A stretch of DNA of 64,000 bases from Kribbella kalugense (GCF_004365875.1 NZ_SODF01000003.1:19709-83708), one strand, 5' to 3'; numbered from the stretch's first letter, positions 42,529 to 51,780 are shown. Translations and numbers: made by a program. The notes: generated from the sequence alone by a model not told the origin.

Positions 42529-43287
42529 ATGCGTAAGTTACTTACTGCTCTGGTCGTGCTCGGTCTGCTCGTCGTGCCCCTCCGGGCCGCCGACGCCACC
42601 GAGGTGGCCGCGCCCGGCAAACTGGTGTTCGCGGACGAGTTCGACGGTACGGCGATCGACCGGACGAAGTGGGCGATCCACTCGAACGCGGAATCCGACG
42701 ACTGCCTCGGCAACAAGGGCAACCAGCAGCTCGAGTGGCACACGTGGGACGCGCTATCGGTGAGCGACGGACTGCTGACGATGACGGCGCGGAAGAACAA
42801 CCCGGCGCCGGGCTACGACTGGTCCGGCGCGCTGATCACGACCGGTCAGGCCTGCGGTCATGAGCCGTCGCAGTCGTTCGCCGTACAACCCGGTGACTAC
42901 ATCGAGACCCGGCTGAAACTCCCGTCGGACAAGGGTTTCTGGCCGTCGACCTGGACCTGGAACGGCAACGGTTCCAACGAACAGGACACCTACGAGTTCT
43001 ACAGCGACAACCATCAGGCGCTCTACCTGACCAACCACCAGTCGGGCGGCGGCAGCTGCCCCTACGAGTCCCCCACCGATCTCACCACCGCTTGGCACAC
43101 CATCGCCGAACAGGTCGGACCGGACCAGACTGTTTGGTACCTCGACGGCAAGGAGGTCTGCCGCCAGGGCGCGTACACCGGGACCGGCGACGCGCTGATC
43201 CTGGACCTGTTCGTGTACGGGAAGATCCCGCCGACGGTCAGCACCGGATCGATGCAGATCGACTACGTCCGGGTCTATCGCCCGTAA
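42529..43287 (+). CDS. Secreted GH16 glycoside hydrolase (beta-glucanase-like)
   Basis: 252 residues. Signal peptide (KLLTALVVLGLLVVPLRAADA). GH16 concanavalin-like fold with FADEFDGTAIDRTKW near the N-terminus and the catalytic E-x-D-x-x-E motif in SNEQDTYEFYSDN. GGAAGG lies 8 bases before the ATG. GH16 members cut beta-1,3- or beta-1,3/1,4-glucans, laminarin, agar or carrageenan; the substrate cannot be assigned from this alone. It is convergent with the GH87 alpha-1,3-glucanase gene across a shared terminator, pointing to fungal cell-wall degradation. Confidence 0.9.
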   Translation: MRKLLTALVVLGLLVVPLRAADATEVAAPGKLVFADEFDGTAIDRTKWAIHSNAESDDCLGNKGNQQLEWHTWDALSVSDGLLTMTARKNNPAPGYDWSGALITTGQACGHEPSQSFAVQPGDYIETRLKLPSDKGFWPSTWTWNGNGSNEQDTYEFYSDNHQALYLTNHQSGGGSCPYESPTDLTTAWHTIAEQVGPDQTVWYLDGKEVCRQGAYTGTGDALILDLFVYGKIPPTVSTGSMQIDYVRVYRP

Positions 43288-43292
43288 AAGCT

Positions 43293-43326
43293 GAGGCCCC
43301 GCACCTCGGGCGGAGTGCGGGGCCTC
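43293..43326. terminator. Bidirectional terminator between GH16 and GH87 genes
   Basis: GAGGCCCCGCAC (43293-43304) and GTGCGGGGCCTC (43315-43326) form a perfect 12-bp stem with a 10-base loop between convergent genes. Confidence 0.85.
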
Positions 43327-43367
43327 GGGGAACACACCGGGCGGGGCTGGATGCCCGGTGCGGGTGG

Positions 43368-46300
43368 CTACTGCCCGGTGAACGTGAAGCTCGAGCCGGG
43401 TTCCTTGAGGATGTCGCCGTCGCGGGAGTTCGTGATGGTGACGTTGGAGAGCGTTGCGCTGCCGCGCGCTCCGCCCATGGCGAGGATTCCGGAGCCGTTG
43501 TTGGACTTGTCGATGTGAATGTTGGTGAGGGCAACGTTCGGCATCTCACCGCCGCCGGTCTTGAACTGGATCCCGTCGTACGTCGAGTCGTAGATGTCGG
43601 TGTCGCGGATCGTGACGCCGGTGATCGGAAGGTTCGACGGGAAGAGCGTGATCGCGCCGAACTCCTGCGCCTCGCCCCAGAACACCCCGCCGCACCGGTA
43701 GAGCGCGTTGTTCGCGATCGTCGTCGTACCCGTGAACGGCAGCGGGTCGTGGTCGGTCGCGAGCATGATGCCCGGGTAGTTCATCGTGTCGTAGATCAGG
43801 TTGTTCTCGATCTTGTTGCCGTAGCCCCCGTAGATCGCGATCCCATTGGCGCGCCAAGGCAACTGAACGGTGTTGTTGGTGAACGAGTTGTCGTGGCCGA
43901 TGTCGACGGACTGGTCCTTCACGTACTTGCTCGCCCAGACAGCCATCGAGTCGTCGCCGGTCGTACGAAAGGACGAGTTGAAGACCTTCGAGTTGCGGGC
44001 TCCGTTGGTGAGGTTGATGCCGTCGGCATACGTGTCCCGGATCCGCATCCCGCTGAACTCGAGCCCGTCGGCCGGGCCCCACAGATCCGGGATGTTGTCG
44101 TAGTCGCGACCGACCCAGACACCGACGTTCGAATGTTCGATCCAGACGTTGCTGATCTTGGTCCCGGTGCCGAACCGGCCGTTCAGCGCGACACCGCCCT
44201 CGGCGTTGCCGTCGCCGCCACGGATCCGGCCGGAGCCGAAGATCGCGATGTCCGAGATCTGCACGTTCTTGTCGATGTCGAAGCCGAAGTTGCCTTCGTG
44301 CGGATGGTTGATGCCGCCCGCGTTCTGCGGCTCGATCGTCGAGTACAGCTGCGAGTACCACATGCCGGCGCCGCGGATCGTGGTGTTGCTGATCCCGACC
44401 TGGTTGTACTGCCCACGGTTCAGCGGGTCGTCGGTGAGGATCTTCTTCTCCTGCCGCCACTGGCCTTCCGGGATCCAGACGCAGCTGATCACGCCGTTCT
44501 GGTCGTCGGTCACGGCCCGCTGGATCGCGTCGGCGTCGTCGATGCCGTCGTTCGGCACCGCGCCGTACTGCGTGATCGACGTACAGCCGGCCGGTTGCGA
44601 CAGAGCCGGCGCGACCTGCTCCAGGTCGACCATGTCGATGATGTAGTACGACGCCGTGTCGCCGGAGTCGCGTTGCAGGCGGAACGTGGTGCCGGCCGGG
44701 TACGACGTACCGAGCAAGGCGTGCGACTCGTCGAAGAGCCGGCGCGCGTCGCCGCCGGGAGTGTTGGTGAGCCCTTCGGGTGCGTCGGTGTTGCCGTAGA
44801 GCCAGCTGTTGTGGGACGACAGGTTCAGCTTCTGCTTGAACGTGCCGTTGACGTACAGGCTGATCGTTGCCTGGATCCCCTGTCCGTCGGCGGAGTCCGG
44901 GATCGAGTTGCGGACGACGATCGAGTTGGTCGGCACGGTCGAGCTGAACTCGACGTACTGCCCGCTCGAGTTCAGCCGGACCGACTGGCGGCCGGACGAC
45001 TCGGTGGCGAAGTTGGTGTGGCCGAAGGTCCGGGTCGCGTCGGCCGTGAGCAGGGTGCCGGTGTAGTTGCCGGCCTCGGCTTCGTACGACGTGAACGGTA
45101 CGGCGGCGCCGCGGCCGACGACGATCGACTTGGTGAAGACGTTGTTGGATTCGTTGGTCTCGGCAACGGTATTGGTGGAGTCGGCGGTCGCGGTCAGGGT
45201 CGCGCCGCCGTTGGTCGCGGTCCAGGTTCCGCTGATCGCAACGTTGCCGGTGGCACCGGCTGCGATCGACGCAGTGTTGCCAGTCAGCGTGGCAGTGCCG
45301 ACGGCCAGCTTGGTGACACTCGCGGCAGATGCCGTCGTACCTCGGTTGTTGACGGCAACGGTGAAGGAGACCTGTGTGCCGGGTGCCGGGTTGGCGGGGT
45401 TGGAGGTGATCCCGATGACCTGGAGGTCGGGGCCGGGCGCTTGGGCGACTGCGAGTTGGGTGGGTGACTGGAGGGTGTTGTTGTCGTCGCTCTGCTCGAC
45501 GATCGCGTTGGTCGGATCGGCGACGGCGGCAACGGTGTAGTTGCCTTCGGCATGCGTTCCGGTGTCGGCGGTGACCGTGGCGGACGCGCCGGCGGCGAGG
45601 GCTCCGACGGAGGCGGTGCCGGCTGTGCTGCCGTTGAGGAGGAAGTTCAGGCTGCTTGCCGGGGCGGCCGCGGTGCCGTTGTTCTTGACGGTCGCGGACA
45701 GGGTGATCGGCGTGGTCTCGGTCGGGCTGGCCGGGGTCCAGTCGACACTCGTGACAACGAGGTCGGGGTTGGGTGCCGCCGTACCGAAGACCTGGAGCTC
45801 GGCGACCTGGCCGCCGGGTGCGCCGGTGTTGCTGAAGACCTGCAGCCGGAGGTCGGCGTACCGGCCGGTGACCGGGATCGTGACCGTGTTCTGGTTGGCC
45901 GATGGGTCGAACTGGTAGTCGGTCCGGGCCACTACCGAGGTGAACGTTGTGGCGGACTGTTCGCGGCCGAGGACCTCGATGCTCTGGGTGCGAGCGCCCC
46001 AGGCCGAGTCTGGGTTGAGTTTGACGACGACCGAGCTGAGGTCGGCGTTCGAGCCGAGCTTGACGGTGAGCGTCGACGGGAAGCCGTTGGACTCCCAGTA
46101 GGTGCCGACGTTGCCGTCGTTCGCGTTGGTTGCGACGAAGCCGAACACCGAACCGGACGCCTCGATCGCCTTGCCGGCGGCGAGGTCGGTGCCGCTCGGA
46201 GGATCGACTGTCCCGCCACCAGGCCCGGCCAGCTCGAACTCCGACAGCTGCGCGGCCGGCCACTCCGTGTTCGCCGTGAAGGTCAGGCGGACGTAGCGCG

Positions 46301-46700
46301 CGGCGGTGTTGGTGAAGTTGATCGTGACGACGTTCGTCCCGCTGAAGGAGTACGCCGTACTGCTGACGAGCGTGGTGAACGACGAGCCGTTCGCGCTGCC
46401 TTGGACGGTCAGCGTCTGGCTCCGCGGGCCCCAGGACCCGGGGAGCTTCAGGGTGACCTGGTTGACGTCCTTCGTCGCGCCGAGGTCGGCCTGGATCCAC
46501 TGCGGGAAGGCGTTGTTGTTGCTCTCCCAGTAGGTGTTCTGGTTGCCGTCGCCGGCGTTGCCGCTCGGGTACGCACCGAGCGAACTGCTGGCGGACAGGG
46601 TCTTGGTGAGGGTGGCGGCGGAGGCTGTCGGGACGGACAGCAGGCCGGTGGTGATGAGGACGGCGGTAAGCAGCAGCCGTAGAAGCGTCTTCCGATGCAT
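43368..46700 (-). CDS. Secreted multi-domain GH87 alpha-1,3-glucanase (mutanase/mycodextranase type)
   Basis: 1110 residues. Signal peptide to about 28. Domains in order: discoidin 1 (about 30-158), discoidin 2 (about 165-308), two CARDB/CARF-like Ig domains (about 313-415, DLVVTSVDWTPASPTETTP; about 421-524, DLQVIGITSNPANPAPGTQ), a CBM6/35-like accessory domain (about 530-700, YEAEAGNYTGTLL) and a right-handed beta-helix (about 705-1110, starting TQYGAVPNDGIDDADAI). In Bacillus Agl-KA the catalytic aspartates are D1067, D1090 and D1091; here YADGIN and TTGDDS give an Asp followed at +23 and +24 by two Asp, the same spacing. The target would be fungal or oral alpha-1,3-glucan. GGAGG precedes the ATG. 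Confidence 0.82.
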   Translation of the reverse strand: MHRKTLLRLLLTAVLITTGLLSVPTASAATLTKTLSASSSLGAYPSGNAGDGNQNTYWESNNNAFPQWIQADLGATKDVNQVTLKLPGSWGPRSQTLTVQGSANGSSFTTLVSSTAYSFSGTNVVTINFTNTAARYVRLTFTANTEWPAAQLSEFELAGPGGGTVDPPSGTDLAAGKAIEASGSVFGFVATNANDGNVGTYWESNGFPSTLTVKLGSNADLSSVVVKLNPDSAWGARTQSIEVLGREQSATTFTSVVARTDYQFDPSANQNTVTIPVTGRYADLRLQVFSNTGAPGGQVAELQVFGTAAPNPDLVVTSVDWTPASPTETTPITLSATVKNNGTAAAPASSLNFLLNGSTAGTASVGALAAGASATVTADTGTHAEGNYTVAAVADPTNAIVEQSDDNNTLQSPTQLAVAQAPGPDLQVIGITSNPANPAPGTQVSFTVAVNNRGTTASAASVTKLAVGTATLTGNTASIAAGATGNVAISGTWTATNGGATLTATADSTNTVAETNESNNVFTKSIVVGRGAAVPFTSYEAEAGNYTGTLLTADATRTFGHTNFATESSGRQSVRLNSSGQYVEFSSTVPTNSIVVRNSIPDSADGQGIQATISLYVNGTFKQKLNLSSHNSWLYGNTDAPEGLTNTPGGDARRLFDESHALLGTSYPAGTTFRLQRDSGDTASYYIIDMVDLEQVAPALSQPAGCTSITQYGAVPNDGIDDADAIQRAVTDDQNGVISCVWIPEGQWRQEKKILTDDPLNRGQYNQVGISNTTIRGAGMWYSQLYSTIEPQNAGGINHPHEGNFGFDIDKNVQISDIAIFGSGRIRGGDGNAEGGVALNGRFGTGTKISNVWIEHSNVGVWVGRDYDNIPDLWGPADGLEFSGMRIRDTYADGINLTNGARNSKVFNSSFRTTGDDSMAVWASKYVKDQSVDIGHDNSFTNNTVQLPWRANGIAIYGGYGNKIENNLIYDTMNYPGIMLATDHDPLPFTGTTTIANNALYRCGGVFWGEAQEFGAITLFPSNLPITGVTIRDTDIYDSTYDGIQFKTGGGEMPNVALTNIHIDKSNNGSGILAMGGARGSATLSNVTITNSRDGDILKEPGSSFTFTGQ

Positions 46701-46860
46701 TGGTCCTCCGTCGGGGCGGTGGGAGGTGAGCTAATTGCATGAGATTGATGATTTTTTGCAGCTCAGTACCGCGAAGCTTGCAGCACTCGTCGCAGCAGGT
46801 CAACACTTCGCCACCCACAGAAATCACCCCGCCCTGGATCCCAAGGACGGAGGGCAGAAC
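46701..46860. promoter_or_regulatory. AT-rich promoter region of the GH87 gene
   Basis: The stretch 46733-46763 (TTGCATGAGATTGATGATTT and onward) is unusually AT-rich for this DNA and contains two TTGCA direct repeats (from 46735 and 46756). It lies 33-63 bases upstream of the GH87 start. No gene seen. Confidence 0.4.
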
Positions 46861-48660
46861 TCAAGCGCGGCGCTGGGTAGCCCAATCGCGGATGAGCTCG
46901 ATCCGCTCCTTCAGCTGGAGGGAGGAAGCGTGCGCGGCGGCAGGCCCGCCGAGTTTGCGGCGGAGGTCGTTGTGGATCACGCCGTGGGGCTGGCCCGTCC
47001 GGTGATGCCAGGCGGCGACCAGGCCGTTCAGCTCGCGGCGGAGCAGGGCGATCTGCTCGTGGGTCGCCAGCTCGGTCGGCGTCGGGTCCTCACGGTCGCT
47101 GGTCGTCCGGGAGGACTTCTTCTGCGCGGCCAGCGACTTCTGCTGGCGTTTGTGCAGCAGCTCCCGCACCTGGTCCGGCTCCAGCAGACCCGGCAGCCCG
47201 AGGAAGTCCAGCTCCTCGTCCGACGCGTTGTCGCCGCCGGTCCCGTAGTCGCCGCCGTCGAACACCACCCGGTCGAAGCTCGCGTCCGATCCGAGCGCCT
47301 CGAAGTTGCCCTCGAGCTCGTCGCTGGCGCCCTCGGTCTGGTTCGCCTGCTTCAGCAGGTCGTCCTCGAGCGCGAAGATGTCGCCGTCCTCGTTGCTGTT
47401 CTTCCGCCCGAGGACGTGGTCGCGCTCGACCTCCATCTCGGCCGCGAACCCGAGCAGCCGGGTCACCGACGGCACGAACACCGACGCCGTCTCACCCCGC
47501 TTCCGGGCCCGCACGAACCGCCCGACCGCCTGCGCGAAGAACAGCGGCGTCGAGGTCGGCGTCGCGTACACACCAACCGCGAGCCGCGGTACGTCGACCC
47601 CCTCGGAGACCATCCGTACGGCGACCATCCACCGCGAGTCTCCCTCGGAGAACTTCGCGATCTTCTTGCTCGCCGCCTTCTCGTCGGACAGGACGACGGT
47701 CGGCGCCTCGCCGGTGAGCTCCCGCAAGGTCTTCGCATACGCACGGGCCGTGTTCTGGTCACCCGAGATCACCAGGGCGCCGGCGTCCGGCATGTGCCGC
47801 CGTACCTCGGTCAGCCGCTTGTCGGCGGCGGCCAGGACGGCCGGCATCCACTCGCCGGCCGGGTCCAGCGCGGTCCGCAGCGCCTGCGCGGTCAGGTCCT
47901 TGGTCAGCGGCTCACCCAGTCGGGCCGCGACCTCGTCACCGGCCTTGGTCCGCCACCGCATCTCCCCGGAATACGACATGAAGATGACCGGGCGTACGAC
48001 GTGATCCGCCAGCGCGTGGCCGTACCCGTAGGTGAAGTCCGCCTTGCTCCGGGACGCGCCGTCATGACTGTCTTCGTACGTGACGAACGGGATCGGGTTG
48101 TCGTCGCTGCGGAACGGCGTACCGGTCAGGCAGAGCCGGCGGGCCGCGGGCTCGAACGCCTCCCGGACTCCGTCACCCCAGCTGAGCGCGTCACCGCCGT
48201 GGTGCACCTCGTCCAGGATCACCAGAGTTTTGAACCGCTCGGTCCGGACCCGGAACGCGAGCGGGTTCACCGCGACGCCGGCGTACGTCACTGCGACGCC
48301 GGTGAAGTCTTTGTTGGTCTTGCCGCGCCGGCCGGCGAAGGCGGGGTCGATCGCGATCCCGGCCTTGTCGGCGGCGTCGGCCCACTGGACCTTGAGGTGC
48401 TCGGTCGGGGTGACCACGGTGATCCGGTCGATCAGACGCCGGTGCAGCAGCTCGGCGGCCACGGTGAGCGCGAACGTCGTCTTACCGGCGCCCGGTGTCG
48501 CCACCGCGAGAAAGTCCCGCGGCTGGCGGTCGAGATAGAGCTTGAGCGCCTCCGCCTGCCAGGCCCGCAGCTTGCTGGCGGTACCCCAGGCGGCACGGTC
48601 CGGATACGCCGGCGGGAGGACAGCTGGTCCCGTTGGCAGGCTCGAATCCACGGACGGCAT
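46861..48660 (-). CDS. DEAD/DEAH-box helicase (SF2, ERCC3/SSL2-like)
   Basis: 599 residues. RecA-like domain 1: Q-like LRAWQAEALKLYL, Walker A ATPGAGKTTFA, Ia TPTEHLKVQW, DEVH box ILDEVHHGGDA, motif III LTGTPFRSD. Domain 2: VISGDQNTARAYAKTL, VSEGVDVPRLAVGVYATPT (V), QAVGRFVRARKRGE (VI). The C-terminal ~150 residues are acidic then helical (HEQIALLRRELNGLVAAWHHRTGQPHG). ATP-driven nucleic-acid unwinding is expected; the specific role (repair, RNA, phage defence) cannot be decided. Divergent from the DUF3039 gene across 140 bases. Confidence 0.9.
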   Translation of the reverse strand: MPSVDSSLPTGPAVLPPAYPDRAAWGTASKLRAWQAEALKLYLDRQPRDFLAVATPGAGKTTFALTVAAELLHRRLIDRITVVTPTEHLKVQWADAADKAGIAIDPAFAGRRGKTNKDFTGVAVTYAGVAVNPLAFRVRTERFKTLVILDEVHHGGDALSWGDGVREAFEPAARRLCLTGTPFRSDDNPIPFVTYEDSHDGASRSKADFTYGYGHALADHVVRPVIFMSYSGEMRWRTKAGDEVAARLGEPLTKDLTAQALRTALDPAGEWMPAVLAAADKRLTEVRRHMPDAGALVISGDQNTARAYAKTLRELTGEAPTVVLSDEKAASKKIAKFSEGDSRWMVAVRMVSEGVDVPRLAVGVYATPTSTPLFFAQAVGRFVRARKRGETASVFVPSVTRLLGFAAEMEVERDHVLGRKNSNEDGDIFALEDDLLKQANQTEGASDELEGNFEALGSDASFDRVVFDGGDYGTGGDNASDEELDFLGLPGLLEPDQVRELLHKRQQKSLAAQKKSSRTTSDREDPTPTELATHEQIALLRRELNGLVAAWHHRTGQPHGVIHNDLRRKLGGPAAAHASSLQLKERIELIRDWATQRRA

Positions 48661-48800
48661 ACTCCCCCGTTAGTCGACTGTCGGCCGTGCAGGAACGTTA
48701 CCTGACTTCGGCGGCAGATCCGACTCGCGTCGCTCGGGGTACGAGCGTTCTGTGCAAAAAGTTCCTGGATCGACTGGTGTGGCGGCCTACACTTTGGGTC

Positions 48801-49067
48801 ATGAGTACTCAGCTGACCCCGGGCGCCGAGACCGTTGTCGACGAGCGGACCCAGCCGGCACCGGCCGAGCCCGGCGACCACGAGCGGTTCTCGCACTACG
48901 TGCCGAAAGAGAAGCTGACCGAGGCGATGGTGATGGGCACGCCGGTGGTGGCCCTCTGCGGCAAGGTGTGGGTGCCGAGCCGCGACCCGCAGCGTTTCCC
49001 GGTCTGTCCGGAGTGCAAGGAGATCTGGGCCTCGCTCAACCCGGGTGACGACGGCGGCGAGGAGTAG
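48801..49067 (+). CDS. DUF3039 protein (putative zinc-binding)
   Basis: 88 residues. The core HERFSHYVPKEKLTEAMVMG and the phrase VALCGKVWVPSRDP are characteristic of actinobacterial DUF3039. Cysteines C53, C69 and C72 with a nearby His could bind zinc. Function unknown. It ends 2 bases from the convergent yqgE stop. Confidence 0.88.
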   Translation: MSTQLTPGAETVVDERTQPAPAEPGDHERFSHYVPKEKLTEAMVMGTPVVALCGKVWVPSRDPQRFPVCPECKEIWASLNPGDDGGEE

Positions 49068-49069
49068 CC

Positions 49070-49627
49070 CTAGTTCTGGGTCGGATCGTCCGGGTACGTC
49101 GCGACGTACGCCATCTGATCGTTCTGGCGACGCAGGACCCGGCGCCACAGGGTGTCCGGGTCGTGGCCGAACACGTCCTCCGGCACCGACTCGACGACGT
49201 ACCACGCGCCCTCGGCGATCTCACCCTCGAGCTGCCCGCTGGACCAGCCGGCGTACCCGGCGAAGATCCGCATCCGGGTGATCGCGCCCTCCAGCAGCAC
49301 CGCGGGTACGTCGAGGTCGACCAGGCCGATCCGGCCGAAGCACTCCCGCCAGCCCGGCGGGTCGGTGGACTCGAGCACCTCGGCGACGGCCAGCGCGCTG
49401 TCGGTGCCGACCGGACCGCCCATGAACAGGACGCCGGGCTCGTCGACCGCGGTCGACCAGTCCGGCAGCACCCGGTCCACGGCCAGATCGGCCGCGCGGT
49501 TGATCACCACCCCGAGTGCGCCGTCGTCGTCGTGATCCAGCAGCAGGACCACCGACCGGCGAAAGGGCGGCTCGTCGAGCAACGGAGTCGCCACCAGCAG
49601 CGAACCGGTCAGGGTCGAGGCCGTCAT
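49070..49627 (-). CDS. YqgE/AlgH family protein
   Basis: 185 residues of the DUF179 fold: LTGSLLVATPLLDEPPFRRSVVLLLDHDDDGALGVVINR, VLFMGGPVGTDSAL, RIFAGYAGWSSGQLEGEI. AlgH was named in Pseudomonas alginate control but its biochemical role is unresolved. Third gene of a malic enzyme-vanZ-yqgE transcript (7-base gap). Confidence 0.93.
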   Translation of the reverse strand: MTASTLTGSLLVATPLLDEPPFRRSVVLLLDHDDDGALGVVINRAADLAVDRVLPDWSTAVDEPGVLFMGGPVGTDSALAVAEVLESTDPPGWRECFGRIGLVDLDVPAVLLEGAITRMRIFAGYAGWSSGQLEGEIAEGAWYVVESVPEDVFGHDPDTLWRRVLRRQNDQMAYVATYPDDPTQN

Positions 49628-49634
49628 ACGTCCA

Positions 49635-50015
49635 TCATGGCGTACGACGGTTCGCCCGGGACCCTAACCAAGCTCCCAATACGACCCCGGCGATGTCCGC
49701 GAGCGAGTCGAACGGGTCCCCGTCGCGCTGTGGCAGCAGCCAGTGCTGCACGAGCTCGCTGACCACGGCGTTCGCGACGAGTGCTCCGAGCAACCACCGC
49801 GCCGGCAGCCCGACCTTCAGGCCGGTGAACGCGACCGCCGCGAACAGGAAGCAGTGCGCGACCTTGTCGATCTGCGGGATCCCGACGTGCGGACCCGCCT
49901 CACGGGGTGAGTACACGCCGTACAGCTGCAAGGCCACGGCCGCGACGAACGCGATCCGCCAGAGCCAGACCTGCAGTCCAGACTTCTTTGTCTCTTCCGT
50001 CACCGGCACGGTCAC
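49635..50015 (-). CDS. VanZ-like membrane protein
   Basis: 126 residues from GTG. Four short membrane helices; the VanZ signature is IDKVAHCFLFAAVAF and the terminal DSLADIAGVVLGAWLG (Asp-rich loop before the last helix). VanZ proteins confer low-level teicoplanin resistance in enterococci; most actinobacterial members are of unknown role. Coupled to the malic enzyme gene by a GTGA overlap. Confidence 0.85.
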   Translation of the reverse strand: MTVPVTEETKKSGLQVWLWRIAFVAAVALQLYGVYSPREAGPHVGIPQIDKVAHCFLFAAVAFTGLKVGLPARWLLGALVANAVVSELVQHWLLPQRDGDPFDSLADIAGVVLGAWLGSRANRRTP

Positions 50016-51439
50016 GCCGGGGCGTCGTCCGGGTAGTTCTCGTGCGCCGGAGCCTTGCCGCCGGCTGCCTCCCGGACCGCGGCCGCGACCCTGGTGTGCA
50101 CCTCCGGGTGGAAGACGCTCGGCACGATGTAGTCCGCGTTCAGCTCGTCGTCGGTGACGACACCGGCCAGCGCCTTCGCGGCCGCCAGCTCCATCTGGAT
50201 CGACACCTTCGACGACTGTGCGTCGAGCAGACCGCGGAAGACGCCCGGGAAGACCAGCACGTTGTTGATCTGGTTCGGGAAGTCGCTGCGCCCGGTCGCC
50301 ACCACGGCCGCGTGCTCGTGCGCCGCGACCGGATCGATCTCCGGGTCCGGGTTGGCCAGCGCGAAGACGATCGCGTCCTTGTTCATGGTGGCGATGTCGG
50401 CGCCGTCCAGAATGTTCGGCGCGGAGACGCCGATGAACACGTCCGCTCCGCTCAGCGCACCCTTGAGGTCGCCGCTGTACTTCGCCGCGTTGGTGTTCTC
50501 CGCGATCCAGCGCAGCTCCGGCGACAGCCCGTCGCGCTCGGTGTGGATGACTCCGGCGATGTCGGCGACGATCGTGTCGTTCACGCCGGCTTCGATCAGC
50601 AGCTTGAGGATCGCCGTACCGGCCGCACCCGCGCCGGACAGCACCACCCGGACCTCACTGATGTCCTTGCCGACCACCCGCAGCGCGTTGAAGAGCGCCG
50701 CCAGCACCACGACCGCCGTACCGTGCTGGTCGTCGTGGAAGACCGGGATGTCGAGCTCCTCGCGCAGCCGGGCCTCGATCTCGAAGCAGCGCGGCGCGGA
50801 GATGTCCTCGAGGTTGATCCCGGCGAACCCCGGCGCGATCGCCTTGACCACCTGGATGATCGCCTCGGGGTCCTGGGTGTCCAGGCACAGCGGCCAGGCG
50901 TCGATCCCGGCGAACCGCTTGAACAGCGCGGCCTTGCCCTCCATCACCGGCAGCGCGGCCTTCGGGCCGATGTTGCCCAGCCCCAGTACGGCGGAACCGT
51001 CCGTGACCACCGCGACGCTGTTGCGCTTGATCGTCAGCCGGCGCGCGTCCTCGGGGTTGGCCGCGATCGCCAGGCAGACCCGCGCGACACCCGGCGTGTA
51101 GATCATCGACAGATCGTCACGGTTGCGGATCGGGTGCTTCGCCTCCATCGAGATCTTGCCGCCGAGGTGCATCAGGAACGTCCGGTCCGAGACCCGGCCG
51201 ATCTCGACGCCCGGTACGGCGCGCATCGCCTCGACCAGCCGGCCGGCGTGCTCGGTGTCGGCGGCCGCACAGGTGACGTCGATCCGCAGGCGCTCGTGGC
51301 CGGACGCGGTGACGTCGAGTGCGGTGACCAGACCGCCGGCCTGCTCGACCGCGGTCGTCAGCTTGCTCACCGTCGAGCCACCCGAAGGCACCTCGAGGCG
51401 AACGGTGATGGAGTACGAAACACTCGGCAAGGCAGTCAC
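50012..51439 (-). CDS. NAD(P)-dependent malic enzyme with N-terminal ACT domain
   Basis: 475 residues from GTG. Residues about 8-85 form an ACT domain (YSITVRLEVPSGGSTVSKLTTAV), then the malic N domain (DLSMIYTPGVARVC, TDGSAVLGLGNIGPKAALPVMEGKA, INLEDISAPRCFEIE, FHDDQHGTA) and the NAD domain (VVLSGAGAAGTAI). It decarboxylates malate to pyruvate, making NAD(P)H. The ACT domain suggests amino-acid control. First gene of a three-gene transcript. Confidence 0.95.
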   Translation of the reverse strand: MTALPSVSYSITVRLEVPSGGSTVSKLTTAVEQAGGLVTALDVTASGHERLRIDVTCAAADTEHAGRLVEAMRAVPGVEIGRVSDRTFLMHLGGKISMEAKHPIRNRDDLSMIYTPGVARVCLAIAANPEDARRLTIKRNSVAVVTDGSAVLGLGNIGPKAALPVMEGKAALFKRFAGIDAWPLCLDTQDPEAIIQVVKAIAPGFAGINLEDISAPRCFEIEARLREELDIPVFHDDQHGTAVVVLAALFNALRVVGKDISEVRVVLSGAGAAGTAILKLLIEAGVNDTIVADIAGVIHTERDGLSPELRWIAENTNAAKYSGDLKGALSGADVFIGVSAPNILDGADIATMNKDAIVFALANPDPEIDPVAAHEHAAVVATGRSDFPNQINNVLVFPGVFRGLLDAQSSKVSIQMELAAAKALAGVVTDDELNADYIVPSVFHPEVHTRVAAAVREAAGGKAPAHENYPDDAPA

Positions 51440-51507
51440 GCGGGTGATCCTCTCACGCTACTGGTAATGCCCTGAGGTTACGTACGTAAAGTGCATGACC
51501 GACAGCT

Positions 51508-51523
51508 GGGTAATCCATTACCC
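51508..51523. promoter_or_regulatory. 16-bp palindrome at the head of the LacI-like fragment
   Basis: GGGTAATCCATTACCC (arms GGGTAAT/ATTACCC) begins 13 bases after the ATG at 51495 and 68 bases upstream of the divergent malic enzyme start. It could be a leftover operator of the lost regulator. Confidence 0.35.
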
Positions 51524-51689
51524 GACCGTCGACCCCGAGCCGGCCGCGCGGGTCCGGGCGGCCGCACCCGAGCTCGGCGACCAGCCGAGCGGCCCGCTCG
51601 CCGCCCGGGAGGCGACCGCGCATTTGGTTGCCCAGGGCTACGAGCGGATCGGCTGCATCACCGGACCAACCGGTGTAGCTGGAAAGGTG

Positions 51690-51780
51690 CGGACCGCCAT
51701 GCATGCAGAACTGCCGATTGACGGCCGCGCTCAGGCTGGCGGCGTCGGTGATCCGGGGGTTCTGCATGCGTGGCGGTCCG
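51690..51780. terminator. 91-base hairpin abutting the CoA-transferase stop codon
   Basis: A 22-bp stem with one mismatch (51690-51711 with 51759-51780) surrounds a 47-base loop that itself can pair in part. It begins at the base next to the stop codon at 51781. Position suits a terminator for the minus-strand operon; it also forms the 3' end of the LacI-like fragment. Confidence 0.6.

Noticed and set aside
43092..45467. A 791-codon plus-strand frame
   Set aside because: It lies opposite the GH87 gene; the minus-strand protein has signal peptide, domains and the catalytic Asp pattern.
43546..46827. A 1093-codon minus-strand frame overlapping the GH87 gene
   Set aside because: Same strand but shifted frame, Arg/His/Gln-rich; repeats in it mirror the CARDB repeats of the true frame.
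46861..48660. Phage-defence helicase system
   Set aside because: A lone SF2 helicase beside housekeeping genes (DUF3039, YqgE, malic enzyme) with no nuclease or methylase partner; context gives no support for defence.
49635..50015. Glycopeptide resistance determinant (VanZ)
   Set aside because: No vanHAX, vanRS or other resistance genes are nearby; VanZ-like proteins are common in actinobacteria without that role.
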